Shown: positions 38,601-51,381, numbered from the stretch's first letter. The stretch: 64,000 bases of DNA from Dillenia suffruticosa (GCA_033439265.1 JAVTVX010000034.1:261001-325000); one strand, 5' to 3'. Numbers and translations: made by a program. The notes: generated by a model not told the origin, from the letters alone.

Positions 38601-39107
38601 TGACATTTTTTAATGACATTTTTTTCAGTATTTCTAAGACTCAAATATAAGAATTTGTTTAAGAGAATTCAGTGTTGTTATCGCTAGATCGACAACACTG
38701 GTTTTATTTTATTGTTTTGTAGATGTGAAAACAAGGTACAAAACCATTTAGAGGTAAATAATTGTCCATTATTGAAATTTAGGCAGGATTTTTTATTATG
38801 ATGAAGATCATAAAACTAGTCCACGAAGTGCTAGATTTCTTCTCCAGAAATTTTCCTAAAGAAAGGATTCAATCCAGAATGAATGCCTCATTGAACTTGA
38901 AAATATAATAGCACCCATGTGACCAAAATCAGACATACTTGACATGATTTGTTTTTGGACATGGCGGATGGTAATGATAATATATTTTCTTTTTTTATAG
39001 ATCATTTCTGACGACAATTTAAATATGGTATGTTTCTTCATATATTCTATTATATTTTTTATAATCATGCAATATTCATTGCTTGCAAGAAAAAACTCTT
39101 GTTACAG

Positions 39108-41267
39108 TTTCAACGTGGAGGATATAGACGATCTTCTAATGCAAGACCAAACTCTTCGGCGTCACCGTCCGTTTCAGCTGCACCTTCCCATGCCCCTTCG
39201 CCTTGTACTGATATACCTTCACCGTTTCCATCAGTTGCACCTTCAATTGTACCTTCAATGCAAGATTCACACATTGAAGGTGAAGATACGCGAGAGGTGA
39301 TATCCCCTTACGGAGATTCGTAAGTATTAAATTTTGAAATATTATCACAATTTATTAGTTTATTTAAAAAAATTTTTTTACTAACCATTTTTATTTCTAA
39401 TTTTATGACAGATTCACAAATTCTGTGTATGTTATTCATGAACTGAATAAAATCATTAACAACCATTGGGGAGGAGCATCGATGTCATACACAAGTACTC
39501 CAGATGATATCAAAGAGCTATGGTGGAGAGAATTCAAGGTAAATGAGGCCTCTAAGTTTAAATATACAATTCAGTGTATAATTTAAATATAACAACTTGT
39601 TTTTTTTTAGCGAAAGTTCAATTAGGATGAGACCGAGGAGCTTGAAATAAGAAGAATATTTTAAAAAAAATGCGGTCATCACATCCGAGGTGTACTGAAT
39701 CATGCCAAAAAGAGCCGAAAGAAGCCACACTGCATCACCGAAGAAAATTGGCTCAACATTTTAAATTTTTGGGATTCCGATGAGAGCCAACAGTGGAGTG
39801 AGTAAAATAAAATAAATCGAGCTTATAATTCTGGGGAATCATCTGCTACTTATGCGGGAGGCTCAATCAATATTGATGAGCATAGAATTAGAATGGTAAT
39901 TTGGTTCAATTACCATTCTTTTGTATTTAATTCATTTATTTTTTCATTAATTCATCTAACGGTGTTTTGTTTTTATACCAAGGAAATGGGATCACCGCCA
40001 TCATTTAGAGAGACTTTCGCACGGACTTTTCAGAAAAAAGACAAGACCTGGAGTGGGGAGAGAGCTAGAACGGTTATGGTATGTAATTTCAAAATTTTAA
40101 ATTGTTTTATAAAAACTTTTATTTGAACATATTATGCTCAATTTATCATCACAACATTATAATAAGAATTTAATAGATTTGTCTATTCCAATAATTTCTC
40201 AAATACTTAAATTGAACTTTTCATTTCAAATTCATATATATATATATTTTTCATTATAAAATATAATTAGAAAATACATAATATCAAATTTGTTATGTCC
40301 ATTCCAAATGGTTGGTTCATTATGTCACGTATAGTATAATTTTTTCCTTTATTCGATCTGTTATAGTTTCAAACTCGTAATAATAGTCGAATTTTAATTT
40401 CAATTACAACACTCCTCATTATCTAAATATCATTTTAATGGATTAAGCAACAAAATATATAAATATAAGTATGTGTAATTTGAATTCCATAAGTGTATTA
40501 AATTTATAATATTTGATTGACAAAGATAATTTTTGTGTCTTATTGCTTACTGTGAATTGCTTAATGAGAAATACAATTTTGTATTCTTACTTTATTTGTT
40601 AGATTTTTTAGAAAATTGTTCAACTGTTAATTGACACTTCTATTTTTCGTTGGATATTTTAGTATATTGTTATTTTATTTTTCTTCTAATTTCTTATACG
40701 ATAATGCAGGAGAAATATGACCAACTTCTACTTAGAAATTCCAGTGGTAGTGATGATGCTGCAACGTTTGAACCATGTGTTAATGATATGGCTTTATGGC
40801 TCGAGGCAACTGGTGGAGCAAAGAAGGGAAGAGTACTTGGGATGGGCTCGTTGAGCAGAACTTGCAGACTTAGTGGTCTAAGTTCTTCCGGCCAGATACC
40901 AGTAAGAGCAGAATTAATGCAAATGAACTAAGAGCTGAGCCACATGAAGGAGCTGTTAGCACAAAAAGACAATGAACTTCAAGTCATGCGCGTAGAACAG
41001 CAGCGAAGAGACAATGAACTTCAAGCCATGTGCGTTGAACAGCAGCGAAGAGACAATGAATTTGAAGAGTTTCGCGCACAACAGAGGCTTATAATGCAGC
41101 ATCTTCAGCTAGTCTCCGCTTCAAGTTCGATTCCCCCTTCTCTATCTCCTCCAAATGATGGTGATGATGATTTTGACATATTTGGTGATGGTGATGGTGA
41201 TGGTGATGGTGATGGTGGCGGTGACGGTAATGGTGATGGTGACGATGATGGTGATAATGTTTCTTGA
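39108..41267 (+). pseudogene. CACTA-encoded Transposase_24 (Ptta/En/Spm) family gene, decayed
   Basis: Likely exons are 39108-39319, 39412-39538, 39611-39895, 39983-40078 and 40710-41267, each with GT-AG borders. The product has a Ser/Pro-rich region, then the plant Transposase_24 signature (KELWWREFK, EIRRIF, KKCGHHIRGVLNHAKKS, AYNSGESSATYAGGS, SFRETFARTFQKKD), a coiled coil with a 14-residue repeat (NELQVMRVEQQRRD, then NELQAMCVEQQRRD), and an acidic Asp/Gly tail encoded by a (GGTGAT)n run near 41183-41265. Members are thought to act as TNPA-like DNA-binding partners. Four in-frame stops are seen: three in the 39611-39895 exon (after RKFN, after RRIF, after QQWSE) and one after LMQMN near 40929. 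An upstream exon was not identified. It is a pseudogene unless the stops are strain-specific. Confidence 0.85.
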
Positions 41268-41599
41268 AACAATTTTTATTTCACGTTTATATTTAATTAG
41301 ACTTTTCATTAGAATTTCATTTATACTTCTACAAATTCGATATTCTGTAACTTATTTAGTACTGTTTAATATTATTTCATGACGATGGTAGTGTTTTTTT
41401 AATTATTATTTCATTCATACTATTAGATGATCAGTTATTTGAATGAGTAGATACTGCATAAATTTCGTATTCGTGTCTGTTCGATGGTACCATGGATGAT
41501 TTGTTGATGATGATGTTGGTGGTTTAGTTCATAAACTGGTTGGTTGAGACTATCAGGGAGGAATATGATATACATGGAAATTTGGTGCAAATATTAAAC

Positions 41600-42310
41600 A
41601 AATTAAATTTTTTTGTCGCAAATTTTCTATATTTGTCGCTAAATTCGTCGTTGATTTTGACATTCGTTGTAAAATTTGTTGTTGAATTTTTAAGATTTCG
41701 TTACAAAATTCGTCGCAAAAGCCGTCGCTGATTTTGTCGCAGAATTGCGACAAATTATCTCACAAATAAATTTTGTCGCAAATTGCGACGAAAATAATTT
41801 CGTCGCAGATTTTGTTACAAATTTTAGCAACAAAAAAACTATTGTTGGAAATTTGCAACGACAAAATTTGTCGCTAATTTGTGACAAAAAATATTCGTCG
41901 TTGTGTTGGTCGCAAAATTGCAACAAAAAATTTTTTGATGCTAATTTATCCGACGAATTTTCCGATAGAGAAATTTGAAACATACTATTTCGTCACAAAA
42001 TTGGTCGGAAAATTGCAACAAAAAATAATTGGTTGCTAATTTGTGCAACAATTTTTGCAACAAATATTTTATTGTTGGAAATTTTTCCGACAAAATGTTT
42101 CGTCGCAAATTTTGTCGGAAAATTGCAACTAAAAAGTTTTTGTTGCTAATATTTGCGACGAATTATAATCCGTCGCTAAATGGCGACAAATTTCATATTT
42201 TTTGTCGGAAAATTTTGGGACGAGTTATTAGCGACAAATTCTGTTTTGTCGAAAAATTGGTCGCTAAATAATTTAGCGATGAATATTTTTTAAATTTTCG
42301 TTGCAAAATT
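41600..42310. repeat. 3' subterminal repeats of the CACTA element
   Basis: Dense TTTGTCGC, GCGACAAA and TTTCGTCGCAAA motifs and variants in both orientations. The commonest form differs from the 5' side, where GCGACGAA dominates. Confidence 0.9.
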
Positions 42311-43479
42311 TGTGGTTAAATACAAGTTTTTTTGTAGTGTACTGCGGGTTGTTCATGATTTTTAGTATGAACAATTACACCCGATCCATAAAATAATTTG
42401 ACAAAATTCACGAAGCATACATCTCCAATAATAGTGTAAAATTTAAGTTTATATCGCAATAAAAACTTATAAATATTTATTTGTAGTGCATCAAACCAAA
42501 AAAACAATTACAAAACCAAAAAATCAATAATAATGAAACAAATAATATATATAATTACAATTTTCAGATCAAGAAAAATAAAAGAAATTATATATCTGTC
42601 TAATTGTACATATGATGGACAAGTCGGATTAAGACTATAATCCTATCCAAACAACGGATAGCAAAAATTTTAAACTCCCACAAATTATAGAATAGTGAAA
42701 ATGGGTAAATTATAAATGGGTATGGACGGGGCGGGTAGACGGGGAGGGTTCGGTGAATTTATGCATACTCCTAATCACTCAAAACCCAACCCCCCCCCCC
42801 CCCCCCCCAAAAAAAAAAACGAAGCCTAATTTTCAGGTTAATAGTTTTGCCCGATGAATCTTAGCTAAAATGTTGAACAGTTGTGGTCAAATACGGCCTA
42901 AATTAGGTTTGGTCTGCGGGAGTAGATGATTCGCTGAAGTAACTAGTGCAGGGTTTTTTTTTTTGTATTTTTTTTTTTGGAGTGAGTGAAATCACGACTT
43001 ACCACATAGATCTGCATAGAATTACAAGTATCACAGTCTATCCAAGCTAAAATGATGAAAAACGAACCTTTACTAATTAACGAATTGACATCACTTCGTG
43101 AAACCTGGGGGTTGGTCTTTTCGGTGAGGTTAACACTTTCTTGGGTAATTTTTCTTTGGTTACTAGAGCTTCAATTTCATTCGTTTGTGTGGTACTTAAG
43201 GCTCTATGGTTTATACACATTGACATGCTTTTTTTCTTGGTAACTAAGGAACGCGTCGAAACCATTTGTGTAAAATCGACATGGAGAAGTAATCAGAAAG
43301 AATGAGTTTAAAAATATTCAATTACTGCTGTCCTCCTCGTGGGACTTTTGAGTTTAGGATGGGAAAAATGGAAGACAAAAGTCGGGGAGCATGAGCTATG
43401 ATGTCGTTTTACTGTGGATTTATTATTTCTAAATGAGATACTGATACCCCACCACCACCACACACACAGAGAGAGGTGA

Positions 43480-43595
43480 GAGGAACTTCACACAGCGAAT
43501 CGATGCTGCTATCACACTAGATTCTTTTCTTTTACAAGAGGAACTTCGCACAGCGAATCGATGCAGCTATAACACTAGATTCTTTTCTTTTACAA
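43480..43595. repeat. 58-bp tandem duplication
   Basis: Two head-to-tail copies begin GAGGAACTTC at 43480 and 43538 and end TTCTTTTCTTTTACAA. They differ at only about three positions, so the duplication looks recent. Confidence 0.95.
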
Positions 43596-43925
43596 TTTCC
43601 TTGTGCACTTTGGAACTCGAGACGTGACCAGAATTTTATTATAACTTTCGGAAAAGAAAAAGATGAAACAGGGGACGGGGAGGAGGATGAAGGCTTTGGC
43701 TGGAAGCATTTGCCCGTTTGCTCACATTTTCACACATCCCCTTTTTGACTCTGATATGGGCAAACGAGAAATTCCACCACAAGACAAACACCATATAACC
43801 ACTCACTTTGACTTTCCTCTCTTTCCTCTCTTTCCTCTCTTTCCCCCGCACCCACGCCGCTGAAGCTACAACAACTTTAATCCCAATATTCAAGATGGAT
43901 CATTTAACCAAAAAACATAGAGATG

Positions 43926-44000
43926 ATTTAAAAATAAAATAAGATAAAATAAAATAAAATAAAATAAAAATAATAACAAAATAAAATAAAATAAAATAAA
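43926..44000. repeat. (AAAAT)n-like simple repeat
   Basis: Imperfect run of AAAAT units, followed by a short TA run near 44005-44020. Confidence 0.85.
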
Positions 44001-44660
44001 TAAGTATATATATACATATAATATGTTGTTTAATTTAATTTATACGAATTTATCTACACCATTCATTTTTATCTAAATTTATTTTCTTCCCTAAACTCTT
44101 AATTAATATGTCTTTATGGATAAGTTACATATAAAATTTTAACGATCTACCTTTACGTTTTATTAAAACTCCAATCTTATCTTTGTTTTTTCTTTCTTCC
44201 CCCCCAAAAAAAAACTCTTCCCTTAAACTCATCATTGTATGCGTGAATTCACATTTTTATGCGATAATTTATATAAACATATGATAATTAATTTATAATG
44301 ATTCATCTTGGGAGGCCATGCTCTTAATAATTATTCCAACACTTCAGAAAAAATTAATGAACTTCCTGTAATCATTTATTCCACTTGTAGTCTTGCTTCT
44401 GATCTACAACCATAAGTCAGGATTATGTTTTATGATCATGGTTCTTTATTGTGACCCGGAAGTGGGGAAAAAGAAAATGGAGAGGAGGGACAGACTTAGA
44501 TCAAGATGGCATCATATGATGATAAAGCAAAGTGAAGAGTACAGGAGTATGGTAGGCCAAGGTGCAGGGTGTGCAACTTTAAAGAAAGCCAAGAGAAATT
44601 GGGAGAGAGAGACCCTTTTGCTTTTAAGATTTCTTTATAAATTCCATTGAAGTAAAGAGA

Positions 44661-44693
44661 CTCTCTCTCTCTCTCTCTCCCTTTCTCTCTCTC
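44661..44693. repeat. (CT)n microsatellite
   Basis: CT run with one CCTTT interruption, upstream of the IRK-like gene. Confidence 0.9.
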
Positions 44694-45354
44694 CAGCTGC
44701 AGTGTCTGCCATTACCGCTTTTCTACCATTTACCTTTCACTTTATTGCGACCTTCCACCGCCATTACTACCCTTGACCTACCCGCTTTTATCAAGGAGCA
44801 AACCAAACCCCCGGCCCAACCACAATCTTTAGGCATGGTGGGGCTCTCTCACTGAATCGCCACTTCCCGGGTTCACATTCACTTCTGAAAGATAACCATA
44901 AATAAATAAAAATAGCAATTCCTCGTCATCTTCATCTTCATCTTCATCAGTTTATTACTAGTTTTGGACTAAGCGGTCACACATTCACCAACTGAAATTT
45001 GAAAAATATATTCAACTAAATTGTATAAATTCGTATTCATAGGAAATATTTGTAGGTTCTATCAAAGGGAGCAACCTCCTCCTTAGTACAGCTTTGTACG
45101 TATACATTACCAAAATTTTTTTCATATTGTAATTGCGTTACGAAGCAACTGACAGAATCGGACGTTTATGCCACGTATGAACCGCAGGCGCCACGTTGGA
45201 ATGGGAGCTCCAATAAAGAGGCCCAACCCACCGGGTTAGTGCCGTTAATTAATGCTCCTCTTTTACATTTTTCCATTCTCTCTCCCCTTTTTCCAACTCC
45301 TTCAGAGACACAACTGGGGCGAGAGGGCGAGCGAGCAAGAGAGCGAGCGAGCTC

Positions 45355-45363
45355 TTTATAATG
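45355..45363 (+). promoter_or_regulatory. Possible TATA box of the IRK-like gene
   Basis: TTTATAATG lies about 650 bases upstream of the start codon, after a GA/GC-rich run (45320-45352). A start of transcription near 45390 would leave a leader of about 620 bases, long but within the range for receptor kinase genes. There is no transcript evidence; a shorter leader or a leader intron is possible. Confidence 0.35.
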
Positions 45364-46009
45364 ACTAGTGAGAATGAAGCTTGGAACTTTCAGCTGCTCC
45401 GGCAAGAGGCGACTCGCCGGCGAGTTCTGCGATAGCTTCGCCGAGTAAAAAGCCCTAGCTTTGCGAACCAGCTCCGGAGATTCCTTTCTTCCTGGTGGTC
45501 TCTGTGAAGATTGCGATGGCATTTCCCTGGGTTTGTCTCCGAATGCGAAGCTCTCCTTTGAACGGTTCACCAGATCTCAACTCTCTAGAGTTGCTTTTTT
45601 GTGCTATATTTTGAGAACTTTCGTGTTTCAAACTTCAAATCCACAGTTCCTTTTTTTTTTCCCCCTTTTTTCCTGGGCCATTTTCTAGGGCTCTCAAAAT
45701 TTCCATTTTCTACAGTTTGATTGCTTGCTGATAAGGTTCTTTTGTTTCTCCTCCTACTTCTGTTGCCTATTCAAGTTTAGACTATCCTACCATCAGCTTC
45801 AAGTTTAGACCTTCTTCTTCTCCAAAAAAGGGCCTGCTTTTCTGTCATAATCTCATTCATTCTCTCTCCCTCTCTCTTTCTCTTCTGGGTAACATTTGAT
45901 TGGTTTTAATATAGTTTAGTTAAGGTGGGTTATCTTTGAATTCGGGCAACTTTGTATTTCGAGGGGATATTCTTTAATGGGAGCGTAAAAAAGACGGTAA
46001 ATTGAGAAA

Positions 46010-49000
46010 ATGAGAAACGTGCTGGTTTGTATTTTAGCGTTGCTTTTCTTATCCCGGGCTGTAGATGTGAGGTCTTTGAATCCCTCTCTCAACGATGATG
46101 TGCTAGGCCTGATTGTGTTCAAGGCAGACATTCAAGATCCAGATTCAAAGCTAGCATCTTGGAATGAAGATGACGACTGTCCCTGCAACTGGGTTGGAGT
46201 CAAATGCAACCCTAGATCTAACCGTGTCACTGAGCTTGCCCTTGACGGCTTCTCCCTTTCAGGTCGCCTTGGTAGGGGCCTCCTCCAATTGCAGTCTCTT
46301 CGCAAGTTATCATTGTCCCGCAATAATTTCAATGGTTCCATTTTGCCAAACCTTACCCGCCTCACAAACCTCCGTATTGTTGACCTCAGTGGCAATGGTC
46401 TTTCTGGACCCATCCCAGATGATTTCTTCAACCAATGTGGGACTCTTAGAGTCATTTCTTTGTCTGGGAACCGTTTTTCTGGGCAGATCCCCAGCAGCTT
46501 GACCTCCTGTTCAAGTCTTGCTTCTGTTAACTTCTCCTCTAATCAGTTTTCAGGTCCATTGCCTTCTGAGATTTGGTCTTTGAATGGGATTAGGTCACTT
46601 GATCTTTCAGATAATTTATTGGAGGGTGATATTCCTGAGGGGATCCAAGATTTGTATAATTTGAGGTCTATCAGTTTGCGTAAGAATCGATTTAAAGGGC
46701 CACTGCCAGATGGTATTGGAGATTGTTTGCTTCTGAGGATGATTGATCTTAGTGAGAATTCTCTCTCCGGGAGCCTTCCAGCTACGATGCAGAAACTTAC
46801 CTTGTGTGATTATCTGAACTTACGGGGTAATTTATTTGATGGTGAAGTTCCAGATTGGATTGGCGAGATGAAAAGTCTTGAGGTTTTGGATCTTTCTGCA
46901 AACAATTTTTCTGGTGCCCTCCCACCTTCACTAGGGAATCTTCAGTCCTTGAAGACCTTAAACGTTTCAATGAATAGCTTCACTGGGAGCTTGCCAGAGT
47001 CAATGATCAATTGCCTGAACCTTGTAGAGTTGGATTTTAGTCAGAATTCATTTGCAGGTAGTCTTCCTGCATGGGTTTTTATGGCTGCCTCGCAAAAATC
47101 TTTGTTTCTGGTAAATAAAATGAGCGGATATACCAGCCAATCTTTATCATCAGAGAACTCACACAGTGAGCTTGAAGTGTTGGATTTATCCTCCAATGCA
47201 TTTTCCGGTGAAATTCCAACTGCGGTCAAGTTTCTTAGAAGTTTGCGGTCATTGAATCTGTCTGGAAACTCTCTTATAGGTGCTGTTCCTTCAAGTTTCG
47301 GAGAAATGAAAGCCATGAATGTTCTTGATTTGAGTAAGAATCAGTTCAATGGAAGCATTCCTTCGGAAATTGGAGGAGCCATTTCTCTTAAGCAACTGAG
47401 ATTGGCAAACAACTTCTTGACTGGAAAAATTCCCACATCGCTGCAAAGCTGTTCTCTGTTACAATCTTTGTGAGTTCTCTTGCTTGTCTTTGCTTTTGCT
47501 TCTCCTCATTTATTTCTAGTTGAAGATTAGGAAATCTACTCCTTTTTCAGTGTACGAAACACTTCTAAATTTGGCAAAAGGAAACACTTTTGGATAATGT
47601 TTGCACAATGCTGGTGTCTAAAGAGATATGCCATTCTTTTCAAAATAAAACTCCATTTGTCTTCTGGCCAAAAGCAATTACTTACTGCTTTCTGCAATCA
47701 CAGCTGCCTCGTTGATTAGTTACTCTGTAATGGCTAGAATAGTTATTGATTGTTTCGAGTTCTACTCTTTTGGGCTTCATGTGGAGATCTTGCTGGGTAC
47801 TAAGTTTTGTTGAAGTACAGGGTGGTTTTCTTCTATAATTGTTCTTTAATAATATCTTTTTACTGCCAATTTGAATTTTTAAGAACTTCATGCTGAGTAA
47901 CCTATAAACTCTTCATTATGCTGACATAATTTATTTTCTCTGTTTTATCTCTTTTGTTTGGATTTGGCAGGATCCTATCACATAATAAATTGAATGGTCC
48001 AATACCTGCAGCTATTGCAAAACTCACTTATCTAGAGTATGTGGATTTATCTTTCAACAATCTCAGTGGCAGCCTCCCTAACCAATTGGCTAATCTTGCC
48101 AACCTTTTATCCTTTAACATATCTCACAACAACCTCCAAGGTGAGTTACCAGCAGGGGGCTTTTTCAACACTATTTCCCCTTCATCAACCTCTGGCAATC
48201 CATCTCTTTGTGGATCTGCAGCAAACAAATCTTGCCCTGTTGTCCTTCCCAAGCCTATCGTCCTTGATCCCAACTCTTCTTCTGATTCGAGTGCTGGTTC
48301 ATTGCCCCCATATCTTGGTCACAAGAAAATCATTCTCAGCATTTCTGCGCTTATTGCCATTGGTGCAGCTGCTGTCATTGTCATTGGCATAATTGCCATT
48401 ACAGTCCTTAACCTTCGTGTCCGTGCTTCCACCTCTCATTCTGCTGCAGCCCTCACATTATCAGGAGGTGATGAATTCAGCCATTCCCCCACTACTGATG
48501 CCAACTCTGGCAAACTTGTCATGTTCTCTGGTGAGCCCGACTTCAGTACAGGAGCACATGCGCTGCTTAATAAGGATTGTGAGCTTGGGCGTGGTGGATT
48601 TGGAGCAGTATACCGGGCAGTTCTTGGTGATGGCCACCCAGTTGCAATCAAGAAACTCACAGTGTCAAGTCTTGTCAAGTCCCAAGATGATTTTGAAAGG
48701 GAAGTGAAAAAACTTGGAAAAATCCAGCATCCTAATCTTGTGGCTCTTGAGGGATATTATTGGACTCCCTCCTTGCAGCTCCTAATATATGAATTTGTCT
48801 CTGGTGGAAGTTTGTACAAGCATCTGCATGAAGGATTGGGAGGAAACTTTCTCTCATGGAATGAAAGATTCAATGTGATAATAGGAACAGCTAAAAGTTT
48901 GGCTCACCTGCACCAAATGAATATCATACACTATAATCTTAAATCAAGCAATGTCCTTCTAGACAGCTCTGGGGAGCCCAAGGTGGCCGATTTTGGGCTG

Positions 49001-49420
49001 GCCAGGTTGTTACCAATGCTAGACCGTTATGTTTTAAGCAGCAAGATTCAAAGTGCACTAGGTTATATGGCACCTGAATTTGCATGTCGAACAGTTAAGA
49101 TAACTGAGAAATGTGATGTTTATGGATTTGGAGTTTTGGTTCTAGAGGTGGTGACGGGGAAGCAGCCAGTTGAGTACATGGAGGATGACGTGGTGGTGCT
49201 TTGTGACATGGTTCGGGGGGCTTTGGAAGAAGGTAGGGTAGAGGAATGTGTTGATGCGAAGCTCCAGGGAAGCTTTCCGGCTGAGGAGGCAATTCCAGTG
49301 ATGAAATTGGGCTTAATCTGCACATCACAAGTGCCTTCAAACCGACCAGACATGGCAGAGGTGGTTAACATATTGGAGCTGATCAGATGTCCTTCAGAGG
49401 GACAAGAGGAATTGATATAG
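46010..49420 (+). CDS. IRK: LRR receptor-like kinase, IRK type (HYN variant of HRD)
   Basis: Two exons, 46010-47469 and 47971-49420, joined by a 501-bp GT-AG intron inside the LRR domain (QSL|ILSHNK), giving 969 residues. A signal peptide covers about 1-22, then an N-terminal LRR cap with NWVGVKC, about 20 LRRs to residue 560 (LDLSxNxFSG type), an N-glycosylation-rich juxtamembrane part and one membrane helix at about 606-632. The kinase follows: glycine loop GRGGFGAVY (693-701), VAIKK with Lys 713 or 714, HYNLKSSN at 807-814, DFG at 827-829 and APE at 854-856. The HRD Asp is replaced by Asn, as in Arabidopsis IRK (At3g56370) and PXC2, so weak or no catalysis is likely. The SPTTD and GEPDFSTG juxtamembrane stretch and RSLNPSLNDDVLGLIVFKAD favour IRK over PXC2. 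Arabidopsis IRK is a plasma-membrane receptor reported to restrain root cell division. The frame is intact. Confidence 0.93.
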
Positions 49421-51381
49421 CTAATACTGCTAATGATTTTGAGGGACAGAGCATGTTATGGGTTATCCGGCGAAGAAGAATCCGGTTTGTCATCTAATCG
49501 AATAGAATAGGCAGTAAAGATTGTTTGTGGAGATGGAAAGATTTTCCTTAAAATCCCCCACCCCCTCTCTTGGTTGTTTTGTTTTCTGTATCCATTTGTA
49601 GTCTCTCCTCTGTTACCACTAGGATACCGGATTCCTTTTCACCGGGTTCCTTGTTACCCAGTTACTGTTCATCTTAATTTCTCTTTTCTTTATTCACCCA
49701 TTTTGCCTTTAATTAAATGAATTAATGCTGGAATGAACTTCACATGAGATGTGCAGTTATGATTGTACTTTTAACAGTTGCAAAGCTGCACATATTTGGA
49801 GCTGCATACCATGATAGATGATTGGTTAACACTTAAACATCGCTTCAAGTGGCAGTGACTTTGGTATGCCATTTGGTTGCAAGGGACGCATTATTATCAA
49901 TCTGGGCTTTTTCATGTCAATTGTTTAAAATCCTATTGACAATCTCCTAAACTCATGCTTTGTCCCTGTGGGGCATACTTGTCTTTTGGATGCTCCAATA
50001 CAGGTTGTGCATACCCACTGTGAAGTTATTAAAAACGTATAGCTTTGGTTACTCTTCTCAATGATAGCTGCACTGGAGTTACAGGTATTATTAAATAATA
50101 AAAAAAATTATGGACTATGGAAGTCAAAAGTGAATTAAAGTTTCTGATTACTGATGTGGGTCTCAAGAATCTCACGAAACCCTTCGAGCAATTTTGCCTT
50201 TTCTTTTCTTTTCTTTTTTTTGTTGGAACGTTTCTTTTGATTTTTTAAAAAATGGTGTTGGAAAAATGAATTTATGTGGTAGGGACCTTGCATAATGTTG
50301 TCGGGAAAGGACTCCGGTCATTTAATATATTACACCTCCCCATGACTTTATGTTATTAACAATGAACTTTATTACCAATCCTACTCGGCGGATTGGTATC
50401 CACGAGAAAAGTTTTATATTTAACTTTTATAAATAAAAAAAATAAATAACGAAAGAGTTTTATTTTTTAAAAATTTAATCTTGATCGAATTAAATTTAAT
50501 TAAATTTAACGTAATTATCGATATTAATAATTTATTTTTTTTAAAGAAAAGAATGAACTTTATTTCAATTTCTTCGCTTTGTTTGATTTCAGGTCTTTTT
50601 TATGATTCCTAGTGCAGTGAAGATGCAGAGGCACAGCCACAGGCTTTAATTGCATGTCAATTTTCAATGCCTTATCACTGCCATGTTCTAACCAATTTGT
50701 TCAAATACCATACCAGGACATGATTCTCCTGATCAATGGAAGTTGAAAGAGAGACTATTTGGGGGTGTTAAGAATTCAGACTAGGTTTTTAAATAACTTG
50801 TGAAATTGGGAATAGATTGTGAGCTGTATCCAAGGAATCTCAACCTGCCATATATTCCAGTAGGTCATTGGGGCCGAGGGGACCCCTAAGTGCTAATGGG
50901 ATTAACAACCCCACATGAGGCCCTAATTAAACTAATGATATCATTAACTAGACGGTACCTTGCAAAGCGACAGAAGAGTTTTCCTATTTGTGCTTAATCA
51001 TAAATCTTAAGAAATCAAACCAAAGAGTATATAGCTGCTACAGTCCAATTTTGGAGCTGAAGTGCTTAATTAATGTTCAGTCACCTTAGAATACCAACTG
51101 CAGTTGACTCTGCTAAGAAGTGCAGATAACTTACTAGTTAATGGCTGGGGAAAAGACTAATCGTTGTCTTGTGCTTTTCTTGGCATTGTACAGAAGTAAC
51201 AGACCAAGGTCTTTACCTAGTAAATCGGTTAGCAAGGAGCACAAAAGTTTTATTTGAAAAAAAATAATAAAGCTGATTCATGCCTTCTTTGAGAGAATGA
51301 AAATCAAAAGTAGAAAAAGTCTACATGTGATGAAGAAGAGAGCCAGCTAAGCAAAGAATTTCCTTGAGGCAAAAAAATGAT
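49421..51381. other. 3' flank of the IRK-like gene; unassigned spacer
   Basis: The first 300 or so bases should be the 3' untranslated region; A/T-rich signals such as AATTAAATGAATTAATG occur near 49710. After that I see AT-rich sequence with no open frame of note and no recognisable repeat, up to the Copia target site ACTAC at 51382-51386. Confidence 0.5.

Larger units (their letters stand above)
36916..42339 (+). mobile_element. CACTA (En/Spm-type) DNA transposon, probably non-autonomous
   Basis: The left end begins CACTACAAAAAAAC and the right end finishes with its complement GTTTTTTTGTAGTG. The 3-bp sequence TAC flanks both ends (36913-36915 and 42340-42342), the target duplication size of this superfamily. 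Both ends are filled with short GCGACGAA/TTTCGTCGC subterminal repeats, to which the family's TNPA-type protein binds. The interior has a GC-rich hairpin repeat (38251-38600) and a spliced gene remnant with a Transposase_24 domain (39108-41267). No DDE transposase (TNPD, Transposase_21) was found, so it would need help from another copy. Length is 5424 bases. Confidence 0.93.
42343..45350. other. Intergenic region between the CACTA element and the IRK-like gene
   Basis: No supported gene. It contains a C run near 42791-42808, a 58-bp tandem duplication (43480-43595), an AAAATA-rich run (about 43926-44000) and a CT run at 44661-44693. The region upstream of 45350 probably holds the IRK-like promoter. 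Short open frames here have no recognisable similarity. Confidence 0.55.

Noticed and set aside
38118-38619. Several overlapping open frames of 116-162 codons on both strands
   Set aside because: All lie in the GC-rich 142-bp repeat, are rich in Gly, Pro, Arg and Ala in every frame, and follow from the repeat rather than from coding.
44393-44650. 85-codon open frame on the plus strand
   Set aside because: No recognisable domain, no splice context, and it sits between simple repeats; not supported as a gene.
45361-45435. Possible 24-codon upstream open frame of the IRK-like gene
   Set aside because: If the TATA-like box at 45355 is real, this ATG lies upstream of the transcription start; no support that it is in the mRNA.
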